Assembly: GCF_040183065.1 (NCBI RefSeq)
Contig: NC_091117.1
Span: 109,298,001-109,362,000 of the forward strand
Direction of reading: 5' to 3'
Source: Periplaneta americana
Taxonomy: Eukaryota; Arthropoda; Insecta; Blattodea; Blattidae
DNA length: 64,000 nucleotides
The notes beneath the pieces were generated by a model that saw only the letters and a list, made by a program, of their open reading frames with translations, had not been told where the DNA came from and did not search any database. This document shows, piece after piece, positions 1-10,794 of this stretch (its first letter is position 1; each line of letters begins with the position of its first letter). A program made the translations under genes and the position numbers.

Positions 1-132
1 GGGGGGGATCATCATGCTAACCACACGATATCTCCATTCTGGTTGGATGATCGTCCACTTCCGCTTCAGCATATCAATGTGAGGTCAGCAGCCAGGGTCG
101 GTCTGGGCCCTTCAAGGGCTGTGGCACCAAGG

Positions 133-185
<53 letters not shown>

Positions 186-186
186 C
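1..186 (+). repeat. SINE-like dispersed repeat with (ATT)n tail
   Basis: The first 130 bases match, in inverted orientation, the stretch at 44240-44330; both contain a GTGAGG...CAGCAGCC-like core and GGGCTGTGGCACCA. It ends in an (ATT)n run at about 133-185, as expected of a SINE or LINE 3' tail. The 5' part lies outside the window, so the family is not known. Confidence 0.55.
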
Positions 187-955
187 GTTGGTGCACTATA
201 CTTGTAACTTAACAGGCATTAAGTTGGCAGTTAATGGTTGTAAAAACTTAAACAATGTTGATGCACCTGACCATTAGACTCTTAAATGAACATGACTGTC
301 TTGCTAAACATCTTAACTGAATATGAATTATTAAATCACCAAACTGTGTTCCACGCAAAAAGATAAATACTTACTGATGGTTATAAATCACTTATTGAAC
401 TGAGTTTAATCAGTGCTGCAAAATTGTGAATAGCTTCATTGCCATGTAGGCCTATCTGAGCACTGGATACCAAACAACCAACAATAAAATATATTGTGAT
501 CTTACCTTATTTTACTCCTTGAACTTCCACTCTTGTCTGCACATTGGGCACAAATGTTGCACTTGTTGTGAATTCAACCACTTCATAATGCAATGGATGT
601 GGAAACAATGGGAACACTGACCCCAAACTGCAAACAATTCATGAAATTAGATATTTTAATAGGTAACCCAATTATTTATATGTTAACATTAAATATCCAC
701 CACAACGAAAATAGAGTACTTGATACAATGCTCTCCAAGTTATTCAACAAGTAATATATAGCTTTATTCTTATGGTTGAATATTTATGTACTAACTGATT
801 TTATAGCCATTTCAACAAGATTATATATATATATATATATACACAGTGCATACATTTTATCTTCCCCTGTTTATGGATGTAGAGTGTAAGCGGCAGTACA
901 CACACCAGCCGAACATATGTGAGCGAGGGAAAATAAAATGTTTGCATATAATATA
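187..955. other. No gene recognised
   Basis: A+T-rich sequence without a supportable coding region. It holds one TAGGCCTA palindrome at 447-454 and a short (TA)n run near 825-841. Confidence 0.5.
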
Positions 956-1659
956 CACCATCTTCCATAAGCCCGTGAAACATTTTAGAAATTCACCACA
1001 AATAAATTAAGCAATGGATAAATTGTAACTCTTATAACAACAGAACGAGAAACTCTCCAAGTTTGTTAGGAAAAGGCCTGTATCACATAGTTGCCGTAGT
1101 TTGTTGCTAAGAGGAGTAGTAGTGAATTATTTTTGTTAGGAAAAAGTAGTGCAATAATTGAGACTCGCCTAAGGTGAATGTCTTTTGAACAATATCCAAG
1201 GTGAACTATTTTTCTTTATGGAGTGCACAGTCACTGGGAGAAACTACTTGGACATGGAAAATTGACTGTTGCCACAGATGAATGACAGTGATAATTACAT
1301 TTTTCAACAAGACAGCTGGCCAGATCATTTCCACATTAATATACGAGGCTATCTCAACACTAATTTATCATAATGTTGGATAGGATGCTGTGGACAAGAG
1401 GGTTATGTCTTAATGCAGTGGCCACCCACATCACCGGATATAACACCTTGTGATTTTTTTCTTGTTGGGATTTATGAAGGACAGTGTTTTTGTACCCCTA
1501 CTCCTCACTAGCTTTCAGGAACTTCAGACCGTATCACCATTGAATAAAAAAAAACGAGTTTACCTACATTTCTGTATAATAAAATGTAGTAACTTATCTC
1601 TTGCTTAGCTTATTTGTAGTGAATTTCTAAAATTTTTCAAGGACTTATGAAAGATGGTG
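956..1659 (+). mobile_element. Internally deleted mariner-type element
   Basis: Terminal inverted repeats of about 60 bases start CACCATCTTCCATAAG on the left and end TTATGAAAGATGGTG on the right, each flanked by TA (954-955 and 1660-1661), the usual mariner target duplication. The 704-bp length is about half of an autonomous copy. The centre holds a piece of transposase (1299-1545). Confidence 0.75.
1299..1545 (+). pseudogene. Mariner-like transposase remnant
   Basis: Translation gives FQQDSWPDHFH, then a stop, then QWPPTSPDITPCDFF. These match the second catalytic aspartate block (QQDxxxxH) and the third (PPxSPDxxPxDF) of mariner transposases. The N-terminal DNA-binding part and first catalytic block are missing and the frame is broken, so it cannot encode an active enzyme. 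It sits between the inverted repeats of the 956-1659 element. Confidence 0.75.
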
Positions 1660-2614
1660 TATAATACGAGTATGTAGCTCTATTAAGCAAGACAACATTG
1701 CTAGTTAGAAAATTCTCATGATTAGAGTTTTCATTTTCAGAAACTAGCTATATTGGACTAAATAACTATATAATATACATAACTTACATAGCCTACACTA
1801 ACTAAAAATTCTACAACTATCCTAACACATGAATCGTGAAATTGAGGGAGATCACAACTCCAAAAATGTACTTTTCCTTTCAAGAATGAAAAAAAGAAAC
1901 TTATGTAAAAAGTACAAAACTAAGCTCTTTGAAGCATGCTTCTTATGAGAACCAGCAATGATATTCAATAAAATTACTGAACGTGTACAGAACTGGTCTC
2001 GAAATTCTAACTTTCTGAAATATATGTTGGAAGTATGCATTTGTAGAATAACATGGAGGACTAAATGAAAGAAAAGATACTAGGCCTATGTTTACGCAAA
2101 AGAACATATTGTTTTCACTATTTGTTGCTCTTTTTTTTTTTTTTCGAAAATTATCCATTTAGCCATAAAAGTATTTCTTCATAAATGGACATGGTATCCT
2201 CAGATATATACTGAACTCATATACACACAGTGTATGTTTTCCTCCACTTGCAGCCATAACCAGTTTCATTGATTGATAATTTCCTCACCTACTTGTACAA
2301 CGATGAACAATAACTAATAACAGCATGCTCACAATTTCATTTTTACTTCATAACAAGTGATAACAACAGTTATAGAGTTGTTCAAAGTAGTGTCCGTCTG
2401 TAGTCATACATTCCTGACTTTAATGAAATTTGCATTCATTCACAGAAATTCACCATCTGTACCTTAATACTTCTAATTTATGCCCTGATATTTAAGTTCC
2501 CCTATGGTATCGGTACGCACATTATTCCTATAGACTTTACCTAGGATTCCCCATACACAACAGTCACTCAGAGTAAGGTTTTCTTGTAGTTACAGCACAC
2601 TACATGCCAATACA
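1660..2614. other. No gene recognised
   Basis: No supportable gene. It contains a TAGGCCTA palindrome at 2081-2088 and poly-T runs near 2130-2145. Confidence 0.45.
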
Positions 2615-2712
2615 GAAGAAGAAGAAGAAGAAGAAGAAGAAGAAGAAGAAGAAGAAGAAGAAGAAGAAGAAGAAGGAGGAGGAGGAGGAGGAGAAGAAGA
2701 AGAAGAAGAAAA
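2615..2712 (+). repeat. (GAA)n/(GGA)n microsatellite
   Basis: About 98 bases of uninterrupted GAA triplets with an inner GGA block, read directly. The serine/proline-rich open frame on the minus strand is a product of the repeat. Confidence 0.97.
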
Positions 2713-3335
2713 GGATATGGCCCACATTTTTCTAAGATACCAAAGACAGAGGTACTGCAGACCTACATAAATACCCACACAATTTTTTGAACAGTTGTCC
2801 GATACTGACAAACAATATGCATAATTTTTTTTACTAATGGCGAATACTTACGACTGTTCGTCATTCACCTGTATGAAATGTGTAGACCAATTCATTGACA
2901 GAGTCCATTGCCCAGGATGTGCCATAGGAGGCTGGTCTTCACTACACCCACTATGACATGATGATGGAGATTTGTTAGGATGCCACAGGAGAACCAGAGC
3001 TCCCAGAGAAAACCCGTGTTACCTGGACCACAGGCTTGCTCAACACAAGTTATAAATTGGGAGAATGTCTGGGTCCACAGGATTATAAATCCAGGACAGA
3101 AATTAGAAGAAATGTGTATGGAGAATTTATGCAAGTCAATGTAAATTTCATTAAAATATTTCAGGATGATCTTTTTATGAAATAAATATGAAATTCTGTG
3201 CATCCTATAGTAGCTAGTGGTCAAAGAGTAAAAATGCTTGGGGGATTATCAATCAATACCGGTACATTGAAAATGAAGGAAAATGCTAGTGGAAGAAGAA
3301 GCTGAAAATGACTCGTGTGGCCATTAAAGCACATA
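2713..3335. other. No gene recognised
   Basis: Open frames here show no recognisable domain. A TACCGGTA palindrome lies at 3257-3264. The right edge abuts the long-TIR mariner. Confidence 0.45.
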
Positions 3336-4468
3336 CAGTGCGTTCGTAGCTCGGCCGGACCGTTCCACAGTAGCCTTGGACTAGGTGAAGATTGGTGTGC
3401 CTGCCATTTGAGTAGCACTGTAGCTACAGCTGACACGCCAGTTAGTCGAGTTGGATCTGCTGTGAGGGAAAGACCTCTGTACACGTGTTGTGAGTAAAAT
3501 TGTGTTGTCTCATGGTGATAAAGTGTCTATTAATAATAGTTAAGTACACTTTAGAACAACGTATTTTTCTCTATGATGCATATGTGAAATACTCTTCTGC
3601 AAGAAGGTGTCGAAGAGAATTTGAACATTGGTTTGCAAGTGTTCGAATTCCTAGCAGGTCAACTATTCATGATAAATTATTGCAATTGGTTTGTGGAATC
3701 CGTTCATAATGGCAATGTGGACCCACTTTTAATGTTCTTCACTGATGAAGCATGGTTTCATCTTCACGGTCACGTTTCTACTCAGAATAGATAGGTACTG
3801 GGCTACCGAAAATCTCCATATTATTCATGAAGTTCCTCATCATGCTGCAAAGGTTGGGGTTTGGTGTGCAATGAGAGCGAGCAGAATTATCGGTTCCATA
3901 TTTTTCGACACAACAGTTGATTCATACATTTATGTAACTTCAATTTTAAATAATTTTTTTCCGCAACTAACAAGAAATGAACGATTGAGTGGCTGGTATC
4001 GGCAGGATTCAGTTACAGTGCACACCGCTGCGAATTCTATGCATGAATTGCGAAGTGTGTTTGGTGACAGAATAATTAGTTGAGGATTGTGGCCACCTCG
4101 TTCCCCTGACCTATCTCCATGCGATTTTTATTTATGGGGAATGTTAAAAAATAAAGTGTACGCATCAAATCCACACACGTTACAACAATTGAAGGACAAC
4201 ATCACGAGAGAAATACAGGCAATCAGTCAACACGAGCTTTTGCGAGTGAACCAGAATTGTTTTCAGAAATACAGGGAATGTGTTCGAGTTGAAGGTCATC
4301 ACTTTCAACATCTGTCGTGATGCAGGTAAGCCTAATGTTAGTAGAGTAGTTAGTGTTCCATACCCATGACTTGCCGGTCATTTACATGTAACTCTGGCAG
4401 CAGGCACGCCAATCTTCACCCAGTCCAAGGCCACTGCAAAACAGTCCAGCCGAGCTATGAACGCAATG
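3336..4468 (+). mobile_element. Mariner-like element with long terminal inverted repeats
   Basis: The left end starts CAGTGCGTTCGTAGCTCGG and the right end, read on the minus strand, starts CATTGCGTTCATAGCTCGG. Similarity continues inward for roughly 90 bases. TA flanks both ends (3334-3335 and 4469-4470). A broken transposase lies between. Long inverted repeats are unusual for classical mariner but occur in related lineages. Confidence 0.8.
3500..4320 (+). pseudogene. Mariner-family transposase, decayed
   Basis: An N-terminal helix-turn-helix region is recognisable (EQRIFLYDAYVKYSSARRCR). The frame is then lost where much of the linker is deleted. The catalytic core follows: MFFTDEAWFHLHGHVS (first Asp), WYRQDSVTVHTAANS (second Asp) and PPRSPDLSPCDFYLWG (third Asp). 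One stop codon interrupts just before the third block (4081). The second and third aspartates are about 38 residues apart, longer than the DD34D of classical mariner. The C-terminus (RVEGHHFQHLS) is intact. Not functional as it stands. Confidence 0.85.
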
Positions 4469-4570
4469 TAGAACACATATGCCACAGAAAGTACAAAACA
4501 ATTAACACACTGCAAACAGAAGCAGTCACGGAATGCCAACAAATCACAAGCTAGAAAGTAAAGACTGCTA

Positions 4571-5910
4571 CGAGGCGTGTTCTTAAAGTAAGTTCCAAAA
4601 GGGTGTAGTAAGTAAACGGGAAGATATTTACAAACAATTTTTGTTGCATTGTATTCCCCACACTTCAATTACTTCTCAACATAATCCCCACCATTATTGA
4701 GGCATTTATCGAGTTGTGACACAAGTCTTTCTATCCCCTCATTGTAGAATTCACCCGCCTGCGATGCGAACCACTCCCGCACTGCTGTTTTCACTTCATC
4801 GTCGCCATCAAAACGTTGACCACTGAGGAACTTCTTGAGGTGCAGGAAGAGATGAAAGTCACTCGGAGCCAAATCCGGGCTGTAGGGGGGGATGGTCAAT
4901 TTGTGCCCAGCCAAATTTCGAGATGAGATTTTGGGTGTCACGAGCTGTGTGTGGCCGAGCGTTGTCATGAAGCAACACAACTCCGTCGGTCAGCATCCCA
5001 CGTCTCTTGTTCTGAATTGCGCGACGGAGCTTCTTCAAGGCCTTACAATAAATAGGTTTCTCTATTAATGGTTTCACCCCAAGGCAAGAATTCGACGAGT
5101 AGGACTCCTTTTCTGTCCCAAAAAACAGTGCACATGATCTTGCATGTTGACATGGTTTGTTTGAATTTCTTTTTCCTTGGCGATGCAGTGTGTCTCCATT
5201 CCATGGACTGCTGCTTTGATTCAGGTGTCATGTGAGACACCCAAGTCTCGTCACTTGTCACGATATGGTCAAGAAACTCATTGTCTTGCTCACTGTAACG
5301 TGTGAGAAAGCTCAATGCACTGGAAGCTCGTTTGGTTTTGTGTTCCTCAGTGAGATCTTGGGTATCCATCGTGAGCACAATTTTCGATATCGTAATCGAT
5401 CTGTCACAAGTTTGTAGAGAACACTCCGTGGCATTTGTAGAAAATTCAAGGAAAGCGAAAAAATTGTGAACCTCCAGTCGTCATGAATTTTTTCATCGAC
5501 AGCACACACCAAATCGTCATTGATCAAAGATGGCTGACCGATACGCTGCTCGTCATGCACAGAGACGCGGCCCTCGTTGAACTTCCTAACCCATCTCCTA
5601 ACCATTCCATCACTAATGGCATCATCACCATACACCTCACAAAACTGACAATGAATGTCAGCTGGTTTGATGTTCCTCACATTCAAGAAATGGATAACAG
5701 ACCGCATCTCACAGTCGGCGGGGTGCTCGATCATTTTAAACATTTCAACTAATCACAACTAAACACATACACGAACTGAAGCTCTGAAACTACATGCACA
5801 GCTTGCCTGAGGACTGAAGAAGAAAACACGCATGCGCAAAATAACGATTGCAGCGATGCGACGGCTATAATTGAAAACGGAACTTAGGCCTACTTTAAGA
5901 ACACGCCTCG
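4571..5910 (-). mobile_element. Mariner element (DD34D type), full length
   Basis: The left terminus is CGAGGCGTGTTCTTAAAGTA and the right terminus is its reverse complement; TA duplications lie at 4569-4570 and 5911-5912. The right inverted repeat carries 6 extra bases (GGCCTA) relative to the left. The element is 1340 bp and includes a whole but frameshifted transposase on the minus strand. Confidence 0.92.
4669..5743 (-). pseudogene. Mariner transposase (SETMAR-like), frameshifted
   Basis: Read from 5743 downward, the N-terminal helix-turn-helix region appears first (RSVIHFLNVRNIKPADIH, then GMVRRWVRKFNEG). The catalytic blocks follow: TSDETWVSHMTPESKQQS (first Asp), LLHDNARPHTARDTQ (second) and YSPDLAPSDFHLF (third). 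The spacing between the second and third aspartates is 34, the classical DD34D. At least two frameshifts (near 5310-5380 and 4980) break the frame. The product would bind its own inverted repeats and cut at TA. It is the sole coding content of the 4571-5910 element. Confidence 0.92.
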
Positions 5911-5946
5911 TATATAAAAAAGAGCCATGCACCAGATGAAATTGCC

Positions 5947-6709
5947 CAGCGTTTCTCAAACTTTTCTGAAGTAGGGACCATTTTTTTACGTCAGAATAGT
6001 TCCGGGGACCAACTTACTCTTGTTCACTTCGAAAGCAAATTTATTATTTATGTAGCATATTTTAATGTCAATATACTTACATTTTAATGTAGAAGTAATT
6101 AATTAAAATTAATTTAATTGATTAATTTTACATTAGTATTAACTAATTAAGTTAATGTTAATAGAAGAAAATTTCTTATATCATCATCTGCAAAAAGAGA
6201 AATAAAAAAATTTATGCAAAAACATGCCCGATTTTCAACAAGTAAAGATGCAATTTTGCATGTTCTATTAATGGTGTATGACGTACAGTACGTGACCATT
6301 TCAATGTTGAAACTATAAAAAAAGTCATAAATACATGAAAAGGTTCGGTACTTTGGTCCTGTTATGAATTCGGGTAGTCCCTGGCTGGGTTACAGACACG
6401 ATGCCAGATGTGCACGGAAAAGATAGTGAGAAACACCACGTTCATAGTCCTTTAAATCCCCTTTTTTGCTGAGATTAGAGTGGGAAGTCGATAGATGGGT
6501 AGGGTAAATAAATTTCATAAAATGTCAGTACCGAGAGAAAAAGTGAAAGGCGATTGCTATATGTCATTTATAAACTCTGAGATTTTCAGCTATAGTGTGA
6601 TAATGCAATTCGTTTGAATTTTATTTTTTCTTCTGTCTTTTTTGAAGGACCACAAGGACAGAACTCGAGGACCACAGGTGATCTGCAGACCATAGTTTGA
6701 GAAACGCTG
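5947..6709. mobile_element. hAT-type MITE
   Basis: The inverted termini are CAGCGTTTCTCAAACT and AGTTTGAGAAACGCTG. The 8-bp flanks AAATTGCC (5939-5946) and AAATAGCC (6710-6717) differ at one base, fitting an old hAT target duplication. There is no transposase inside the 763 bp, so it is non-autonomous. Confidence 0.85.
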
Positions 6710-7196
6710 AAATAGCCTATACATATAACGAACACCTAAAGAAAGTAAAGAATATCATAATAATGCCCCTAACAACGTTATAGAATGGGTCAGGGTAACT
6801 TGCATAATATATAAGTTACAATTTATTGACTAAAGCTTTACATAATCTTATCTAGCTATATTGTCTATTTCACAATTGCCTAGCATGGAGTGTTAAAAAT
6901 TTGTGTTGATCACTCTGATACTGCCTGGTAAAAATAGAACTCTTCTTTGTTTATCATTCTATGAACTGACACATCACATTCAAAGCAATACTGCTGGGAA
7001 ACCAGCTGTGATACAGTAACAAAAATCATGTATGTGTACATTGCACATGTTTAAAACAGGTTTTTAATAAATTTAGTAATAGTGATATATCATTAATAGT
7101 TTGTTAGTACACTACAATTTATAAACGTGAGTAATTTGGATGTAATTGAGTTTTTTAAGGTCTTTCAAGCATGTTTTATTTCAATAATACACATTA
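6710..7196. other. No gene recognised
   Basis: A+T-rich sequence with no repeat or coding signal that I can support. Confidence 0.4.
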
Positions 7197-8897
7197 CAGT
7201 AAAAGCCAGAATATCGCGGTCCAATTCACCGCGAATTCATATTTAATACAGAAAAAGTAAGTCCCCCAGTAAAAAACATAAATATACAATACATTTAGTG
7301 GAAATCAGTCTTTAAAAAATCAATGTACAAGATAATACTGCACAAAGCGTTTCTGTAGTATAATGTGCTGCCTCAGCAGGTATATGCACAACCCTTAGTG
7401 GACAATGACCTTTTCTTCGAGGTTGTAAAACTGCATTCCAAGGGATTTTGCAGGCATAACGGGAAACAATTTGTGCATTAACGCATTTTTATTTCAGTTT
7501 TCTCAAATCTTGTAAAGTGAAAGTTATACTGTACATATCATGTTTTAGTCTGTCACATGTTCTGAGTGTTAAGTTGTTCAGTTTTAGTCTGTGTCACCAA
7601 GTAAGCTGACAGCTGTAATGAGGTTACGTCGAGGATTTTGCTGACAAGCGTAAGCACGAGGTTAGACACTGCCCTACATATACACATAGAAGTACTGTTT
7701 TAGCTATTCTGTTTGTTCACATATTGTCGGCATCTGCTAACCTCTATGCGATATTTATTATATGAAATAGTTAAGTATTGTGTAAACGAGGAACTGAAAT
7801 TTAAATATAAATATGACTGTGGTAAAAGATAATTAGATGAATATAGCAGCAGGGACGATTTATATACACTTGTTTATTATAGAATTAAAAAAAAAAAAAA
7901 AAGAAAAGAAATGAGAATTTCTATCTTAGCATGTAAACAAGTTTTGAATGTGTAAAATAAATGTGATAGGGTGAAAACTTGCACTAAAACCAGAAGTAAG
8001 TGTAAGTTAAACCAACATAAGTTGAATAATTATATGATAGAAAATTTGTTATTAAATTGTGTAAATATTGTGTATTATCATTATTTGTGAATGTATCAGT
8101 TTTAAGATTAAGTTTATGTACTTTTGAACTATTAATAAATAATATCAATATCAATTAGTCTGTGTCACACGTTCTGAGTCTTAATTTAATTCGACATAAA
8201 GTGCAGTAATGTAGCAAAAACGAAAAGCATATTCAATGAGAGAAAAGCTTAAAATAATTGACCATGTAAAAGGCGGAGAAACAAAAACAAACTTGTCGCA
8301 GGAATGTGGCATTCCAGAAGGTACAATTAGAGGGTGAAGATATCATAAATGTTATACTGGATGAAAATGATGGTGAAAATGAAGGAAACGATGATGAAGA
8401 TGGCTGTGATAAAATGTTGTAGAAGAGAAAGATAAAATTCCATGTGTTACTGAAGTGATATCTCTTCTAAATAATGTAATGTCTCGGTTGGAAAAGTAAA
8501 ATGAACCAAACAGTGTTCGTCTCCTCCATTTTGCTAATATAAAACAATATGCGGAGAAGAAACAGTGATTTAGTCCGCCAAACAAAATTACGGACTTTTT
8601 TAAACCAATGTAAAATCAAGATAGTTTATAAACAGCGAAGTTAACTATTGCTAAAACAATAACAAGTTTTATGAAACAAACTGCATAACTGGTGAGTGTT
8701 AAGCTTATATTACAGTACGTATTATATTATTTAAATTCATGTATAGAGTTATAGTGCGTTAAATTACTGGCTTTACCCATCTCCATGTAACTTGTCATTT
8801 CCTGAACACATGGATCACTTCCAATATATCGTGGTTCAACTATAACGCGGGGATGAAGGATGTTCCCCAACAACCGCGCTGTATCAGGTTTTTACTG
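7197..8897 (+). mobile_element. pogo/Tigger-type element, internally deleted
   Basis: The termini CAGTAAAAGCC (left) and, on the other strand, CAGTAAAAACC (right) are flanked by TA at 7195-7196 and 8898-8899. Both have a GCGGT motif a short way in. The 1701-bp element holds fragments of a Tigger/CENP-B-like protein. Confidence 0.8.
8215..8620 (+). pseudogene. Tigger/jerky-like transposase remnant
   Basis: The translation SMREKLKIIDHVKGGETKTN followed by LSQECGIPEGTIRGW is the N-terminal CENP-B/psq helix-turn-helix of Tigger transposases. It is followed directly by acidic C-terminal sequence ending in ITDFFKPM. The whole DDE catalytic core is missing, apparently through internal deletion. It lies within the pogo-type termini at 7197 and 8897. 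It cannot encode an active transposase. Confidence 0.75.
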
Positions 8898-9020
8898 TAT
8901 ACCTAAATTTACCATCCAAAGGGTAAATTGGGTACAGTTACACTTAGGGTTATTATTATGAAAAAAAAAAGATAAACATAAATGAGAATGCAACAGAGCC
9001 AATCTAGAAGGTCACAGTGC

Positions 9021-10655
9021 TAACATAAAAAACGGACTGACTGGAAAATTTTATCATGATAACAGGCTATGCATCTCTAAACTTAAAAACAAAAAAAAAA
9101 TTTTATATCCAAATTTACCCTGAACTACCCTATAACAGATGCCTAGAAACGCTATATTCCACAAATTTGGCGAAAATTTATCATAAGAGTCCTTTACAGA
9201 GGAAAAGGCGACTCAGCGGACCCCAACTGAACATTACAGAGGAATAACACTCGAAAAAACAAAGTTAAAAATCCTGACAAATAGGCCTATCTTGACTTAC
9301 TAACAAAAACAATAAACCTACGAATTCCACAATATCAATTTGGATTTCCAACTTTACAGATCCACAATACAAGCCTTTGCCACTATAATATACTGTAAAA
9401 CAGACAAAGCACTAAGACTACTGGGAAGGAAAGTTCATGTAATATTCATAGACTACAGTAAATCTTTTGGCCCATTCGACAGATGACTAGTGCTAAGGAA
9501 TCTAAAAGAAATGGTAGGGAAAGAACACACATTAACAAGGTTAATAAAAAATATTCTTACATACAACAAAATCATAACAGTCATTCCATGTCAAATCAAC
9601 ACAGTGATTCTGACAGACATTCTAGGATTTTGGTGAAATTTGCTATAGGCCTAATATCAAGTGACCTTACATAGTTATGAATAGAAATCATAAGAAAAAA
9701 AGTTTTTTGTCCTGCATCCAGAGGTTAAGTATTAATTTTTACATTTTTTTATCAAGAACTACTGTGTCCTGAAGTAGTTAATTACCATTTTCTCCAGAAT
9801 CAAATGAGATATAGACCTGGACAATGTCTGATTTTAAAGTTATCTTGATGAGCTTTAATTTGATTTGTAACATAACAGGGATTACAATATAACATTTTTT
9901 CTCAAAAATCAAATAGGCTTACAATTTTAAAATTCAATTCTCTAAGAAAATAGTATGTTTTAAATTAGAGTAGTATGAAGTTTTCCAAAAATTAAAAATT
10001 TTCTGGAATTCTTAGAAATTTGAATTTTAACATTTTGTTTGAATATTAAGAAAACTTTTTATATTGTAGGCATAATTACTGCCATGTTACACATCAAATT
10101 AAAGCCCATCAAGAGAGCTTTAAAAAGAGACCTTAGGTCTGTACCTCATTTAATTAGTTCCACAGAAAATCGTATTTAACTAGGCCTACTTCAGGATGCA
10201 GCATTTTTATAAAAAAATATATACAAATTAATAAGCTATAATGTAATGAACGTTAAACAAAAAAAAAAAAAATGTTTTCTTACTATTTCCATTCACTTAA
10301 TAAGTAAAGTTTCATCAAACTCTGAGAGGTCACGGGAAATTTTAATTTGGAACTGTATTGATTTGACATGGAATGACTCAATAAAATATATAATAGCAGA
10401 ATCAGAAGAAATAACTCAAACTACTGATGTATCCACATGACATGGTGCTTGGTAGGAAAAATATTGCAAGAAGCATTCAATACACTAGTAGATTGGGCCA
10501 GAGAGAACGAATTCAAGATAAATATGCAAGAAGCATTCAATGCACTAGTGGATTGGGCCAGAGAGAACGAATTCAAGATAAATAAACACAAAACAGAACT
10601 AATGACATTTAGGAAAGAAGGAATAAATGGAAAGAACCTAAATACCTTTCTTTAA
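9021..10655 (+). pseudogene. LINE A, 5' part: reverse transcriptase remnant (split)
   Basis: Non-LTR reverse transcriptase motifs can be read in order: KGDSADPNYRGITLE-like sequence near 9200-9250, QYQFGF near 9335, FIDYSKSFGPFDR (first catalytic Asp region) near 9450, and a decayed ADDMVLG box near 10435. The next block, EAFNALVDWARENEFKIN, is present twice by a 60-bp tandem duplication (about 10466-10585) and runs into KHKTELMTFRKEG. The copy is interrupted at 9579-10378 by a foldback MITE. Downstream it resumes near 15155, so 4.5 kb of other elements split it. Frameshifts and stops abound; it is an old copy. The clade is not settled. Confidence 0.8.
9579..10378. mobile_element. Palindromic (foldback) MITE inserted in LINE A
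   Basis: The termini AGTCATTCCATGTCAAATC and its reverse complement lie at 9579 and 10378. The element is palindromic over most of its length: for example CCTGAAGTA at about 9769 pairs with the same sequence in reverse at 10185-10194, and ATCTTGATGAGCTTTAATTTG (about 9841) has a reverse-complement partner near 10095-10120. It has no coding sequence. The terminus recurs at 36594-36619. The right arm carries a TAGGCCTA missing from the left arm. Confidence 0.8.
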
Positions 10656-10794
10656 ATAGTTAAAAAAAAATCAAATTTCTTTTTTTAAGCGATAAAGCGC
10701 CCCTCTAACTGGTTGCTAGCAAGAAGGAGGTTAGTCCAGTAACGGAACTGCCACTTCACAGCTTCTGGACAAGCTGATGTAATCAGTAATGCAA

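Noticed and set aside
2590-2811. Serine/proline-rich open frame on the minus strand
   Set aside because: It is a translation of the GAA/GGA microsatellite; no start context, no conserved flanks.
5483-5752. Plus-strand open frame within the mariner at 4571-5910
   Set aside because: Antisense shadow of the transposase N-terminus, no recognised domain.
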